This document shows, piece by piece, positions 12,633 to 25,110 of a DNA stretch of 64,000 nt. Numbering within the stretch: position 1 is the first letter of the stretch; each line of letters opens with the position of its first letter. The translations under genes were made by a program, and so were the position numbers. Under the pieces are notes generated by a model. That model made no database searches, was not told the origin of the DNA, and saw only the letters and a list, made by a program, of their open reading frames with translations. Origin of the DNA: Mya arenaria (taxonomy: Eukaryota; Mollusca; Bivalvia; Myida; Myidae); assembly GCF_026914265.1 (NCBI RefSeq), contig NC_069130.1:13845886-13909885 (forward strand). Direction: 5' to 3'.

Positions 12633-14248
12633 TATTTTAGACAACGTCGTGTATTAGTATTACAGAATAGTTGAGAATAAATATAAATTCACACTCAAAT
12701 ATAATCTCAATGGAAACTAGGTCAACACCTATGAATGAATAAAATGTTAAAAGAACTATTCACATTGAAATTTTCAAGGCGAATGTGATATACTATACAC
12801 AAAACAGGTCTTATTTATTTAAATGGGCTAATACAAAACTTTGATGTAAAGGCTGGAGTAGACCAAAAATGCCTAAAGCTGGCCTTGGAGCCGGAATGTG
12901 CCACGGTCCGGTGTGAAACGCTGAGCATGGACTTTAAGGGCGCTGTAACGGTTCAAGGATCACAGTTCATGGTCGTCGACCTTGGAGGTTGGGAACATTT
13001 ATCAAATCATTAAGTATTCTTCTGAACAAAAAATGAATTCGTCGTTTTCTCCGGTTCCGGATTAATGTCGAAATTTACTTATTGATGTCAGTACAAGTGA
13101 GTCAATAATGATTTAACATTTCATTAGTTTCGGCAAGTAACTTTTACCAAAAATACCTGCAACGAAAACAAATGGTGTTGTTTCAAAATTCAGGAGGCAC
13201 CGCAGATATATCTGTCCATGATTGAAAACCAGATGGAACCATGAAAGAGATCCACAAAGCCAGTGGCAGTCCATGGGGAGGCATTTATGTGGATTAAAAT
13301 TACATGAAAATGTTGAATGAACTCTTTGGGGAAAAAGCTTTTACCGAACTTTGAAAGACTGAAATGAATGATTATTTTGACGTCATTCGGGAATTCGAAC
13401 ACAAGAAACGGTCATTTGACACTGAAAAAACAAACCAATTTTTTGTTCGTATTTCTGTTTCTCTGAGGGATCTTGCGGAAAAGAATTCTTCCAAATCTTT
13501 AGAGGAATGAATTGGGTCTTTAACAATGCGGGAAAATGCCATCGCCACGAAAGGCAAAGACAAGCTAAAGTTTGATACAGCAATTGTCAAAGCCTTGTTT
13601 AAAAGACCAATCGATCTGCTGATGCGGCATCTAAAGTCTCTTTTAGCTGAACCAAAGATGCGAAGCGTGCACACCGTTATTCTGGTGGGTGGATTCGGCG
13701 AAAGCCCATACGTTCAGAGGAGAATCAAAAGTGAAATAACCGGCGTGAGACTGATCCTCCCATCAGAAGCAGGCCTCGCCGTGTTGAAAGGCGCTGTTCG
13801 GTTTGGACTCAGTCCCGATATTGTCTCCTCTAGGATTTTGAAGTACATGTACGGGGTATCTGGATATAGGGATTTTGATGAAAAGAAACATCCAGAGGAG
13901 AAGAAGAAATTGCTGAATGGAGAGTGGTCGGTGCCTAAATGTTTAAATGTGTACATTCGGGTGATTGATGAGGTGGAAGTGAATCAACAGGTGATCATGA
14001 AAAGTATTCCTACTTGTGAAATTACTCTTACATCCGTCTACAGGACGACACAGGAGAACCCCGAGTACACAACAGACCCCGGATGTGAACTGCTAGGGAC
14101 TATAAGGCTTGAGTGTAGCAGTGCTATCCCATTACAGCATCAGGTTCTAGAAACTACGTTTATGTTCGGGGATACAGAACTTCTTGTCAAAAAGAAGAAC
14201 ATGAGCACTGGAAAAGTAGCCTATATGGACTTTGAGTGCTTCAAATAA

Positions 14249-15486
14249 AATGATTTGTAAATAATCAAAATGACTAATTTTCGCTTCTTGCAGAATGTAT
14301 AAATGTCCCGCAGGCTAACTCGACAAATGTACTACCAACCACGCGTTTTTTGCACTATTCACACATCACCACGATCTGTCCATACCTGCGGACGTTATCT
14401 TTTAAATCTCGTTTTCACTAAACGCCTCGATAGAAGCATAATGCTCACCGCGTTATCTTTTTTATATCTTTCCCTGCGTTCCACTGCGTCAAGTGAACGT
14501 GATACGCGACGTTGCTCGGGGCTAATTAAAATAATAAAGGTAGCTGTCAATTTTCTGAGGGCTGCTTCTTTGTTCCCGTCCGATTAATTATATATTCTAG
14601 TCAGCTTTATTAAACTTGTACAAACTCGGACCATAATCTACAAATCTTGGTTCGCACTCAAAACGTAGTTTGATCACTGAAAATTATGCTTTGCAGCTGT
14701 GAAAGTATGCAGACGCTATTGTCACCGTATTCACAAAAATAAATTGCGGATGTCCTTGTTAAACTTGTGTTATTGTGAATAAATAATATATCGAACAAAA
14801 GTGCGCATGTTTTTCAATCGTTTTTTTTCTCTGGTTTTGTATTTGATATTTATAAAAGAGCGATGTCTTTACATTGAATTTTATATGTTCTGTTCGGTTA
14901 ATGGAAAAATTGCTTCATTTCTCGAGTCTGTTATTCACTATTTATACTAACTAGATGAAATCAAAACAACTAAAACGATGGTACGAATTATGTTTCAAAG
15001 CATTGCCTCTCTACATGCTCCTCAACAACTTATAAAGCTAGACATGCCGTGTTCATTGCACAGTTGATTATTGATATCTGTGACAACCAAGTAGTATTCG
15101 ACTGTCTGCCTACCAATAGAGAGCCACTGTCTTGAAAACACCTGAAACATTGTAAGCACTTAATCCTTCATTTCATAGTCTAATTATTTCCATGAATAAT
15201 TAATGGAGTTAACAAATAACAAATCACATTTAAGCAATCACTTTGCTTAATGATATCGTTTTAAATGAAAACAAAATTCAATTTTGTTTTATTTTTTTGA
15301 CTACAAAACGTACAATCATCTCAGTTCTTCCAACGAAGACGTGTGAAAAACATACGGTGCTCCTGGTACAAACTCTTCCTAAAGGCGTGAAAGCCTTTCG
15401 CAGGTATATTTTGGTATCAATTACTAGTAACTTATTAAAATACATTTACAAACACGTAATATTTACATGAGGAGAATGGATTTTTA
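14249..15486. other. Intergenic, no gene recognised
   Basis: This stretch follows pseudogene B. A 94-codon open frame at 14303-14587 has a basic, featureless product with no recognisable domain and I do not support it as a gene. The rest is AT-rich. Confidence 0.5.
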
Positions 15487-16275
15487 GACGTCTTGGTTAA
15501 TCCAGAGAATTATAATGTCAAACTCTTTGCCCCGGTCTTTAAACAACGTTTAATCGATAGTTGTCTACAAAAGTGGCGTGCTGATATTGAAAACAGTGCG
15601 AAACTTAATATTCTATACTTGCATCTGCACAGTACGTTTGGCGTGGCTGAATATCTTAATTTATTATATAACAAAACTAATAGAAAATACCTTACTCAAT
15701 TACGTGTAACAGCGAACAAGTTACGTATTGAAACTGGTAGGTTCGGACAAAATAGACTGCCAAGAAATGAAAGATTATGTTTATTATGCCATACACAGGA
15801 AATTGAGGATGAATTTCATTTTGTTATAAGATGTAATTGTTTCGATGACCTACGTTCAATTTTTATTTAAAAGTATTTTTATGTAAAACCCAGCATGTTT
15901 AAATTTGCTCAAGAAGTTAGTAGTAATAACAAAACAACTATTGTAAATTTATGTAAAGTTTTGGTACAGGCAAATAATAGAAGAAACCTATTTATCAATG
16001 ATATTGTTTAAGTCGTAACCGTATAATCACTGTTGTGACCACTTATCATCTGCATTTTCATAATGTATCTAAATAACAAGATAAACAGCTTCTTATATCT
16101 ATTATTATTCACAATATTGTTATACGTGAACATTTTCCATATTCCATTCTTTTGTTTTTGTGTTCTATGCCTTTGGCGTTTACCCTGTGCCATTAAATAG
16201 GGTATGTTTAAACTTTTGGCTACGGATCTTGTTTCTGTAGTTTTTCATATAAATATTACTTATAAACGATATTGA
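15487..16275 (+). mobile_element. 5'-truncated LINE: end of ORF2 plus 3' UTR
   Basis: An open frame at 15493-15870 encodes the C-terminal part of a non-LTR retrotransposon ORF2, past the reverse-transcriptase core. It contains FKQRLIDSCLQKW and then the cysteine/histidine knuckle RLPRNERLCLLC-(x)-EFHFVIRC. The frame is then lost and resumes in another frame to a stop near 16011 (FAQEVSSNNKTTIVNLCKVL). The 3' UTR contains TTTGGCGTTTACCCTGTGCC and CTTGTTTCTGTAGTTTTTCA. This 3' UTR also occurs at 62790-62890, and its last part at 28366-28400. The endonuclease and RT core are missing, so the copy is dead. Confidence 0.8.
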
Positions 16276-17140
16276 CATACGTCTTAAGATTAACAAATTA
16301 TGCATATGTTCTTCCCACTCTCTTTATATGCACATTTTGCATTATATAATTTATAAAAGTGCGTCAAAATAATTACTTTTTTATTTTATGTTTGACATTG
16401 TGATTTGTTCCGAAGTATTGCACAGTTATATAAATGTTACCTAAATTTCATAATTGACTTATTCTGCGACGTTCCTTTTTATTTACAAATATTTAACATC
16501 TATTGCTCCAACGTCTTCATAAATTTTCCATTTAATATAACACCCAATAAATATGTGACGGTTGTTGAGAGAACGTACATCTTTGACAACGTTTTTGTCA
16601 ACAATCTTTGATTTGTTTTGACGCGAAGCCACAGCGATTGTCTATGTACTTATTACTTTTGTTTTCTCTATTGCAAAAGTTTAGATACCCTTAATGTTTT
16701 CATAATTGCACTCGGCCTTTGTTATACATACAGGCATTTTCTAGTTATGATACCTATTTGTCCCGACCGAAAACACAATGTAAAGACATGTATCATTTCC
16801 ATTGCAACACCAATATACATATATTGTAATTATGCTAAAGCAGGCACAGCGTGATCGGTATGCCCAATCAAGGTTTGGTGTTTAAAAAGGAATTGAACTA
16901 TTAAAGCTATATTGAATATTATCCAACTGCTTCTTTAATATTAAGAGTGAGTGCAAATACATTAAGAAATAGAAACCGGGCGATATAACAACATTTTTAA
17001 CGAAAACAGAAAATGTAAAATATGTAAATTAAATACCGAATAACTTCTACATTTGTCTTCTGTAAACTGATCCGAGAACTATAAGGGATCTTTCAAGTTT
17101 TTATCAAATGCTATGCACAAACCCCCTGATCATTTCGCTG
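16276..17140. other. Intergenic, no gene recognised
   Basis: AT-rich sequence with two short open frames (16405-16611, 16618-16854) whose products are hydrophobic and without recognisable domains. No splice or promoter context supports them. Confidence 0.45.
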
Positions 17141-17460
17141 TAAATATGCTTAACTTGAAGGAAGGGAGGGAATTTTGATCATACATAAGTGAATCTTGAG
17201 AGGATGGACTTAAAGTTATAAATGAGTTCGTCTTGAGAGGAACAGAATTTTGATTGTAAATGTGTTACTCTTCAAAGGAAATGAAACTCGTTAATCTTCA
17301 GAGGAATGTCATTTGGTAATTCTTGAATGGACTGGTGTTTTTTTATATATGTGCTTATCTTGAGAGGACGGGCACTTTTATGTGTTGCCCTTGAGAAAAA
17401 TGGAATATTTAAATAAAAATGCGTTGATCTTGAGGTCAGTGGAGTATTGATATCAATGCA
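17141..17460. repeat. Degenerate ~38-bp minisatellite
   Basis: Irregular units of the type CTTGAGAGGAATGGAATTTT followed by GATTATAAATGCGTTAAT. The same family appears at 18211-18300 and 36555-36745, in the latter place just downstream of an HSPA12 exon 4 copy. It appears to be the parent of the 30-bp satellite that follows. Confidence 0.7.
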
Positions 17461-18210
17461 TTAATCTTGACTGGAATCGAATTGTGATTGTTAATCTTGA
17501 CTGGAATCGAATTGTGATTGTTAATCTTGACTGGAATCGAATTGTGATTGTTAATCTTGACTGGAATCGAATTATGATTGTTAATCTTGACTGGAATCGA
17601 ATTGTGATTGTTAATCTTGACTGGAATCGAATTGTGATTGTTAATCGTGACTGGAATCGAATAGTGATTGTTAATCTTGACTGGAATCGAATTATGATTG
17701 TTAATCTTGACTGGAATCGAATAGTGACTGTTAATCTTGACTGGAATCGAATAGTGATTGTTAATCTTGACTGGAATCGAATAGTGATTGTTAATCTTGA
17801 CTGGAATCGAATAGTGATTGTTAATCTTGACTGGAATCGAATAGTGTTTGCTAATCTTGACTGGAATCGAATTGTGATTGTTAATCTTGACTGGAATCGA
17901 ATTGTGATTGTTAATCTTGACTTGAATCGAATAGTGATTGTTAATCTTGACTGGAATCGAATTGTGATTGTTAATCTTGACTGGAATCGAATAGTGATTG
18001 TTAATCTTGACTGGAATCGAATAGTGATTGTTAATCTTGACTGGAATCGAATTGTGATTGTTAATCTTGACTTGAATCGAATAGTGATTGTTAATCTTGA
18101 GTGGACTCGAATAGTGATTGTTAATCTTGACTGGAATCGAATAGTGATTATTATTCTTGACTGGAATCGAATTGTGATTGTTAATCCTGAGAGGAATCGA
18201 ATCTTGATTA
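17461..18210. repeat. 30-bp satellite, 25 units in perfect register
   Basis: Exactly 25 units of 30 bp, consensus TTAATCTTGACTGGAATCGA followed by ATTGTGATTG or ATAGTGATTG, with no indels. Because 30 is a multiple of three, one frame stays open for some 250 codons and reads as a 10-residue repeat (IVNLDWNRIV). It has no early ATG and the unit variants include many amino-acid changes, so I treat it as a satellite and not a gene. Confidence 0.95.
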
Positions 18211-18861
18211 TATATGTGTTGTACTTGAGAGGAATGGAAGTTTAATTATAAATGGTATAATCTTGAGAGAAATGAAATTTTGATTATAAATGCGTAATAT
18301 AAAAACGTTACATTAAGTTTGAATCCGAATTTCTGAACTATGTTTTAGGGAGAATATTGTGAAGTTTAGATTTTTTTAAAAGATATGAAAATGAGAGATG
18401 ATTTGGAACAATTCGTTGGATTATAAATATGGGTTTAAGAATGTGGCAAAATGATTAGGTTTATAAAACTCATTTCATAGGGAGATAATACTAAATAAGT
18501 ATTAGTAAAATCTAAACAAGAAAGCTAAGCTTTTTCATGTATTTCCTAAAATAAAAGTGCAATCGGGAAATCGTAAAAAGGCATGACAATCTGTTCATAT
18601 AGAAATCCTAGGAAGTAATATTTTTTATATTTTTTGATAATTTTTGCATATTTCAAAGAGTAAAAAATATTAAAAGTATTTCCATTGTGTAGTTTAAGCT
18701 TTCACTCTCACTCACTTCGCGCGGAGAAAAAAAAACCTTTACAGAAGCAAACGTTTTTGGAGTCAATGTTAGTCATACGCAGGCCAAAATGGTACGTGCA
18801 CTTTTAAAAGTTGTTCACCTTAGTGCTGGCCAGTCTTTCCACATTGACATGAATATATAGT
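18211..18861. other. Tail of the 38-bp minisatellite, then AT-rich intergenic DNA
   Basis: About two degenerate 38-bp units continue to 18300. The rest, to 18861, is AT-rich with no gene seen. Confidence 0.5.
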
Positions 18862-19155
18862 TTAAAGATGCAGTTGCATTAACTCAGTGAATGGAAGTAA
18901 CTTCCCATATTCCTCGCTGTAAAATATCCACCACACACGTCTACTTGACAACAAAGAAGAACACTGAGTACAAACCTGACCCCGGAGGTGAGCAATTAGG
19001 GAATATAGAGCCTGACATCAGCACCGACATTTTGTTAGAAGAGCAAATCTTTGAGAATTGGTTCATGTTCGAAGAAACGGAGATGCTGCTGCAGGCGGCG
19101 TAGAACACGGTTAATGTGAAATAGACGATCACGACATTTGTGTTTTCGAACAATA
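18862..19155 (+). pseudogene. HSPA12-like fragment, C-terminal end of exon 4
   Basis: A 70-codon open stretch (18891-19103) reads as the last part of an HSPA12-like protein: VYLTTKKNTEYKPDPGGEQL and then FMFEETEMLL correspond to the VYRTTQ..PEYTTDPGCELL and FMFGDTELLV segments of units A, D and E. Nucleotide similarity appears to run on to about 19155, where GACATTTGTGTTTTCGAACA matches the GACATTTGAGTGCTTCAAAT end of unit A. The catalytic region and exons 1-3 are absent. It is more divergent than the other copies and so probably older. Confidence 0.8.
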
Positions 19156-19845
19156 AAGTTTCTCGATGATTATTGCGTAAACGTATATTAGCACTTACAT
19201 AAGGATGGCTTTAACCATGATATGATTTAAGCGTTTCACTAACTATTCTATAAAATGTATCAGGACTTTTTCTTGTCGGCCTTCACTCTTTACTTAGAAA
19301 ACGACCTGTCTTAAAGCGACACAGACTGGTCTCTGACAGAAAGATGACTGAATACCCATGTATCATGTAATGCACCCTAAAACTAAGAAAACTGTTTAGA
19401 GTATTCAATGATTATCCGCAATTGTTTTGCTAATACATCCGACCTTTTTAATTTCCATTCAATAAATGGCGGCGTAGTAATTTGGTTATGTATTCATGCC
19501 CTTTTTAAAACAAGTCTTCTCGTTATTTTTGGAACAAATGTGCATTTATAAAACTTCATTGATTACTGTTCATAAAATCCTTGCACTTGAATACGAGCGA
19601 ATAATAAACTATAAAAAAAGAATATCAATGAGCTTTTTCTCAACAAACCGGAAATAGAAAATTGGTAGCGGTGTAAATAACACCCTTTTTCAAAGAAGGG
19701 GTAATTAAGAAAAAAAAGAAATACTAATTAAACTCCAAAAATAAGCATAAAAAAAACAGAAAATTTGTTTATTTTAGTGTACGATCGTATTTTATGTCAC
19801 TCGTGAACATAGAAAAACTATATAAGAGGGACAAACTATTATGTT
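19156..19845. other. Intergenic, no gene recognised
   Basis: AT-rich DNA between the C-terminal HSPA12 fragment and a LINE relic. I see no domain, tRNA or repeat with a clear unit. Confidence 0.5.
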
Positions 19846-19849
19846 TCGG

Positions 19850-20450
19850 AACGATTTCCACCGGAAATCGTAGCCAATAGGAAACGCGTTTTTAGGAAGA
19901 TGAGGGAAGAGAGGGACGCAGGCAAACAGGCGTAGGTGTCTTATGACACCATGTACGTCAACGGGAGACCGGTGAGGGATGCCTAGAACGGGGAGGGTGG
20001 ACTTGTTAAGGGTTTGATTTGGAATTGTTATGGACTTAGTCTTAGTAAACGGGAGGATACAAACTTTGTTTCATTAATAACGGAATATGATGTAGTCATT
20101 CTTTTGGAGTCGTGGACAAGTAAAACTAGTAAGTTAAATCTTACAGGCTATGACTGTTTTAATTTTTACAGAAAATATAGACACCGAAATGCTAAGCGTA
20201 ATTCAGAGATATTGTATCTAAGATGTATGCCACTATTCTCATCATGTTACTGTTCACTATGTTTTAAACTAAACACTATTTGCCAATTATATTAGTAAAA
20301 TGAACATACTCTTTACATTGTGAAACTTATATATTCCTTATAAGATCATCCTATGTGCTATTACCTTATATCTTATAGTTTGATTTGTTGAGATGTATTT
20401 ATATGTCACAAGAAACTATGTAGCTTACGTGAATAAAAATATGTCTGTCT
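19850..20450 (+). mobile_element. Internally deleted LINE: ORF1 tail, start of ORF2 endonuclease, 3' end
   Basis: A decayed ORF1 end (VANRKRVFRKMREERDAG, then YDTMYVNGRPVRD) is followed by the beginning of an APE-type endonuclease domain (GLIWNCYGLSLS, then YDVVILLESWTS, about 20008-20215). The frame then passes directly into a 3' UTR-like stretch ending GAATAAAAATATGTCTGTCT. The reverse-transcriptase part is missing. The layout is that of a non-LTR element with a large internal deletion. Confidence 0.65.
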
Positions 20451-20615
20451 GTTCTGCTGAACCTTATGCGTACGTTAAATTGAATGCTTTTGATTATACA
20501 ACTATGTGATTTGTTTAAAGGCTCATTAAGTTATAATAAATACATACAAACATAATATAGCTGGTTGTTTAAACCTACTAAAAAGGACATTTGAGTTTTC
20601 TGTTGTAAAATCAAA

Positions 20616-20635
20616 ATTGATTGATTGATTGATTA

Positions 20636-20678
<43 letters not shown>

Positions 20679-20680
20679 AA
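20616..20680. repeat. (TTGA)n microsatellite
   Basis: About 16 TTGA tetramers with two single-base interruptions. Confidence 0.95.
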
Positions 20681-20732
20681 TTTGTTTTATTGTCTCAACA
20701 ATATTTCCAGTTGTGAGTAAACGAGGTTTCCT

Positions 20733-22330
20733 TTGAGGGTCACTCATCCTGCCCCACTAAATAGATCACATGATGGTCACTTATTTTACCCCACTCAATT
20801 GATCAGTTAAGGGTCACTCATCTGATCTCAATCAATCGATCAACTGATTGTCACTCATGTGGCTTATTGTGGTTAGCATGTGTTATTACTCTTACTCATT
20901 TTAATGAATAAATACAAGTTTATTTTGATTACTTAAAAAGTCCAAGATGTAAATATTCTATGAGAAGAAATATTTCACGAATTATAGTAGAAGAAACATA
21001 GTGAGCTTGACTTAATCATGTTATAACAGACTTTCGCCCCTAAGAATTAACTCACCTTACCCGCTTTAGTAATAAATCGAGAGTCACACATTGTACCCAC
21101 TCAAATGATCACTTGAGGATCAAACATGTTACATAACTGGAGATATCATTTCAGGATCTTACACCACTAAGGCGTTCAACTAAGGTTCACTCATCTTACG
21201 CCACAGAAGCGATTACCTGGGACCACTCCTGATAACCTATGAAGTGATGAATCGTGCGTCACTTATCCATTGCACTTGAAGGCCACTCATTCTACCACGC
21301 TGAAGTGTTCACTTAAGTATCACATATCTTACCCAATTAAATTGACTGAGGGTCAGTCATCCTTACATTATTTAAGTGATCAAAGTAGGGTCTCTAAACT
21401 TATCCAACTAAATCGTTCACTATAAGATCCTTTTCCTCCTCCTCAGACAAGTAGATCGAAAAATGACCAAGCCGGAAATTCTCATCTTGTCCACGGACAA
21501 AGATAAAACAAGTACTCGTATGGAACTCCTTTATTGTCATCATACAATTACCTCCCTTGTGTAGACAGTCGTCTGTTACATCATCGAAACATTGTCTTGT
21601 GGCAATATTTAATATACAAATTTATTATTTCTCGCTTCAAATGGCACTTTAAAACAGCTAGCTAAAGGTAACTCATCTAGCCTCAATGTAGTGATCAATT
21701 GAGTGTTACTCATTCTACCACGCTCAATTGAGCAATGGAAGGTCACTCATCTTCACGAACTGAAGTGTTCACCTAAGGGTCACTCAACTTACCCAACTGA
21801 AGTGATAAATTGAGTGTAATGAAGCTTACCCCAGTCAAATGAGCAATCGAGAGCTACTCCTCTTACCCCTCATCAATTGATGATCACTTATCTTTCGCCA
21901 TTGAAGTGATCACCTAAGAAGGGATCAAATGAGAATCACTCCTCCAATACAGTGATCGCCTGAGGGCGATAACCCGACTGAAAACTTTAGGTCCACACAT
22001 CGTATCCCACTGACCTGGATGATTAATGGACATTCATTTTACCCAACCGAAGATATCACTTGATAGTCATGCATTCAGCCCCAATGAAGTGCTCAATTCA
22101 GGGTCACTCTTCGTACCCTATATGAAGTGATTACTTTATGGTTAAACATCTTGACACACTGAAGTGATTAACTGAGGGTCACTCATCATATCTGTATGAA
22201 GAGATCGTTTGATTGTCGCTCATCTCTACCCAATTGAATCGATCACTTGAGAGTTCTTCATCGTCACTCACTAAAATTTTGACCTGAGGTTCACTAATCT
22301 TTCACCACCACTGACGTGATATGATAATGA
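20733..22330. repeat. Degenerate ~37-bp minisatellite, first block
   Basis: Diverged units of the form CACTGAAGTGATCAATTGAG followed by GGTCACTCATCTTACCC. Two non-repeat gaps occur at about 20880-21040 and 21430-21660. Each unit contains a palindromic TGATCA or TCAATTGA core. The same family resumes at 24470-25110 with much more uniform units; the material between is LINE debris. Confidence 0.8.
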
Positions 22331-22421
22331 TTCACTGAAATTAGATAGAGTGCTTTGAAGAAGTATTATAAGGTTTAGTAGTATAATTAACTGTTCACAA
22401 ATTAATGATACACGTGTTTCT

Positions 22422-23090
22422 GTGTTTAATGAACTGAAATATCATTTCTTGGAATGTTACTGGAGTTTTTACAGTGCTTCTTACCTTGTTGACACTCTTG
22501 TTAAACATAACATTGATATATTTGGAATTTCTGAACATTGGCTCAGGCCACAGAACATGCACCTATTTGATAATCAGACATCAGATAATTCCTACTATGT
22601 GATAATGCTTTGTACGAAATATATATCAGTTGAACAGTTGTAAAGGGTGGTGTAAGCATTTTATGGCATAAAAAGTATGATTACTAAATAGTGCCTCTTA
22701 ACATACAATTTCAAATATCACCTAGCCAATACATGTTCTTTTTCAGGTATAGTCATCTCTTTATAATCACTCAATTTCAATGTATAGGAATCATATATGG
22801 TATCAATACTCCAATAGTGGAGTCTGCATATATGTGAATTTAATGCCAAGTGTATCTCGAAAAAGGTAAATACAGGTGATAACTTGTTAAAAATGTTTTT
22901 GAACGTTTAAATAAATGGTTTGTAAAGGCACGCCATATTCGTACGATGACAAATACCATACATTGATTGACTTTATTTGCGTACCAAGTGAGTAGTGCTA
23001 TTGTGTAGGGAAATGTAACATTTTTGTTGACAGATGTTTTAATGTTTCTAGACACTTACCTGTGTTTGTAAGATTGCATGTTCCACAATT
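22422..23090 (+). mobile_element. LINE ORF2 endonuclease-domain relic
   Basis: Reading frames on the + strand give the APE-type endonuclease pieces VDTLVKHNIDIFGISEHWLR (about 22480-22540), then GGVSILWHKKYDY (about 22645) and, further on, IDFICVPSE and NVSRHLPVF (about 22970-23065), the last matching the S-D/R-H-x-P end of this domain. Several frame changes and stops separate them. The copy lacks the RT domain and is dead. It interrupts the 37-bp minisatellite. Confidence 0.75.
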
Positions 23091-23214
23091 GTATTTTAAA
23101 ATAGTGAATGTTCCTTGATAACCGAATTGGCAAAAAAGGTGCTAGTGAGAGTGCTATATCATATCTTAATTTAAACATTTTCAGTTGATTTGTCAAGAAA
23201 AAAATATATCGTTG

Positions 23215-24055
23215 AACAAACTATTCTTAATAAGTACTCCAACACAACCAGATTTACGGAAACAATTTTCTCTATATATGCCTTTAAAAGTATAACCCTC
23301 AAAAATAACTGTATCATTTATATCTAATTTCGTTTCAGCTAGACAGCAAATGTCATAATTTATTTACAAAATCAATGAAGAAAGGATCATAAACCTTTGG
23401 TATTAAGCCACATACATTGACAAAGGAAAGTTTAAAAGTACAAGAATTATGAAAGTGAACAATACACATGGTTAAAATAAGGTGCGTATTTTGACAAGGA
23501 ATGTCATGACTAGAAACTGTGCCGGATTCACTGGCGTCATCAATCTCCGAGTATCCCTAGATCAGGTCCTGCAACCCAAGTTGATTAAGATCGACATCCA
23601 TTCCGATTTGAAAAAGATCATCAGGGGAAGTGATAACGACATGCTTATCCTTGTATGTACATTGAACGTTGCCATCCTTTTGATGTGTCCGGATTTGATT
23701 TGACCAGCTCACGTAACTTCAGTCTCAATGGTGTAAGATCATCGGTAATAAAGACATTACTAAAGCCCTCTGCATTTTTTGAGATATTTCTTTAACTTGA
23801 ACACACTCATTGTGGCAGCTCTTGAGATGAAACGGACAATGGTCTGAAGTTTTTTGTTAGATGGATTTTTTTGCTTCAGGGGGTGGCAAGCACTGTTTTC
23901 CACCTCTTGAAAAGAGTTGAAAGATTCATCAATAACGTTCCCATTGGTCAAACTTGCTTGTTTCACCAGACGAGCAAGGTGGTTCAACTGATCAACAACT
24001 TGAGTAGTTAGTGGTTTGTCCCTTACAGTCGACCAATTGTGAATCCTCACATTTT
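23215..24055 (-). mobile_element. Second LINE relic on the minus strand: ORF2 endonuclease start and possible ORF1
   Basis: On the minus strand 23427-23215 encodes FVNVCGLIPKVYDPFFIDFV, then after one frame change YDICCLAETKLDINDTVIFE and SGCVGVLI, a typical APE-type endonuclease N-terminus of a non-LTR element. Upstream on the same strand an open frame of 96 codons (24050-23760) lies where ORF1 would be expected, but I do not recognise its product. This relic faces the one at 22422-23090 (convergent). Confidence 0.65.
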
Positions 24056-24469
24056 CTCTTTTGGTATATTTGGTATTTTTTTTGGTGATTTATCATGCTC
24101 AAATCTGTTTACACGAACGTAACTTTCTACCTTTTCAACCTCAGCTTTAGTTGCACTATTGTTTAGCAGATCTTCTTTCTACATTTTAAACGTGACTCAT
24201 GTTAACAGTCGGTTACACTCAACAGATTTCTTAAATAAATTCGATATTCAAGAACGTGCATGAGTTAGCTTCCCTACAGTGAAACGATAAGCCGAGAGAG
24301 AAGTTACACATTTTTGGCCGCCATTTTGTTAAGTCTTTGGCGGAGTAATTTTTTTTAAAGGGGTGGTATGAAACCTACTGTAAATTTCATGGGGTGTATG
24401 GATTATACACGTCGTGGACTTGACCGCTCTAGGTCAATCGGATAGCGTCATTCATTTAGGAGGTTAGAT

Positions 24470-25110
24470 ATCATACCTTACCCCACTTACAACACTAAAG
24501 TGATCAATTGGGGGTCTCTTACCTTACCCCACTGAAGTGACCAATTGAGGATCTCTTACATTACCACACTGAAGTTATCAATTGAGGGTCTCTTACCTTA
24601 CCCCACTGAAGTGACCAATTGAGGATCTCTTACATTACCACACTGAAATGACCAATTGAGGATCTCTTACATTACCACACTGAAGTTATCAATTGAGGGT
24701 CTCTTACCTTACTTAACTGAATTGAAGAATTGAGGGTCTATCATCTTACTCTACTGAAGTGATCAATTGAGGGTATCTTACCTTACCCCACTGAAGTGTT
24801 TTATTGAGGATCTCTTACCTTACCACACTAATGTGATTATCTCAGGGTCTCTCAACTTACCCAACTAAAGTTATTTATTGAGGGCATCTTACCTTACCCA
24901 AGTAAAGTGATCAATTGAAGTGTCTCTCACATAACCCCATTTAAGTGGTCAATTGAGAGACTCTCATCCAACCACACTAAGGTGATCACTTGAGGGTCAC
25001 ATACCTTAACCCACTCAAATTATCAATTGTGGGTATCTTATCCTACCCAACTAAAGTGATTACTAATCTTATCCACTCAAGTGATCATTTGACGGTGATT
25101 GTGTACACTG
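24470..25110. repeat. 37-bp minisatellite, second and more uniform block
   Basis: About 17 units, consensus GGGTCTCTTACCTTACCCCA then CTGAAGTGACCAATTGA, with a clear 37-bp period between 24480 and 24700 and some higher-order doubling (alternating ACCTTACCCC and ACATTACCAC variants). Units become more diverged toward 25110. Confidence 0.9.

Larger units (their letters stand above)
11266..14248 (+). pseudogene. HSPA12-like pseudogene (unit B), four exons, four stops in exon 4
   Basis: Exons at 11266-11577, 12267-12485, 12852-12987 and 13194-14248 have exactly the same lengths as those of unit A, so the structure is whole and there is no net frameshift. Exons 1-3 are open and keep DFGTTYSGY and the DLGG half of phosphate-2. 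Exon 4 has in-frame stops at 13223 (TGA), 13295 (TAA), 13352 (TGA) and 13508 (TGA). The two last TGA codons stand where A, D and E have CGA (in E, one is CAA), as expected from CpG deamination. A 240-residue open stretch (13529-14248) downstream keeps the adenosine motif GGFGESPY. The exon 3 donor is GTTGGG, weaker than a consensus donor. A truncated ~228-residue product from exons 1-3 cannot be excluded but would lack most of the ATPase fold. Confidence 0.88.

Noticed and set aside
14303-14587. 94-codon frame downstream of pseudogene B
   Set aside because: The product has no recognisable domain, and there is no splice, promoter or duplicate support.
17484-18245. 253-codon open frame with a 10-residue repeat
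   Set aside because: It is the 30-bp satellite read in one frame. There is no ATG at its start, and unit variants include many amino-acid changes such as W to L and L to R.
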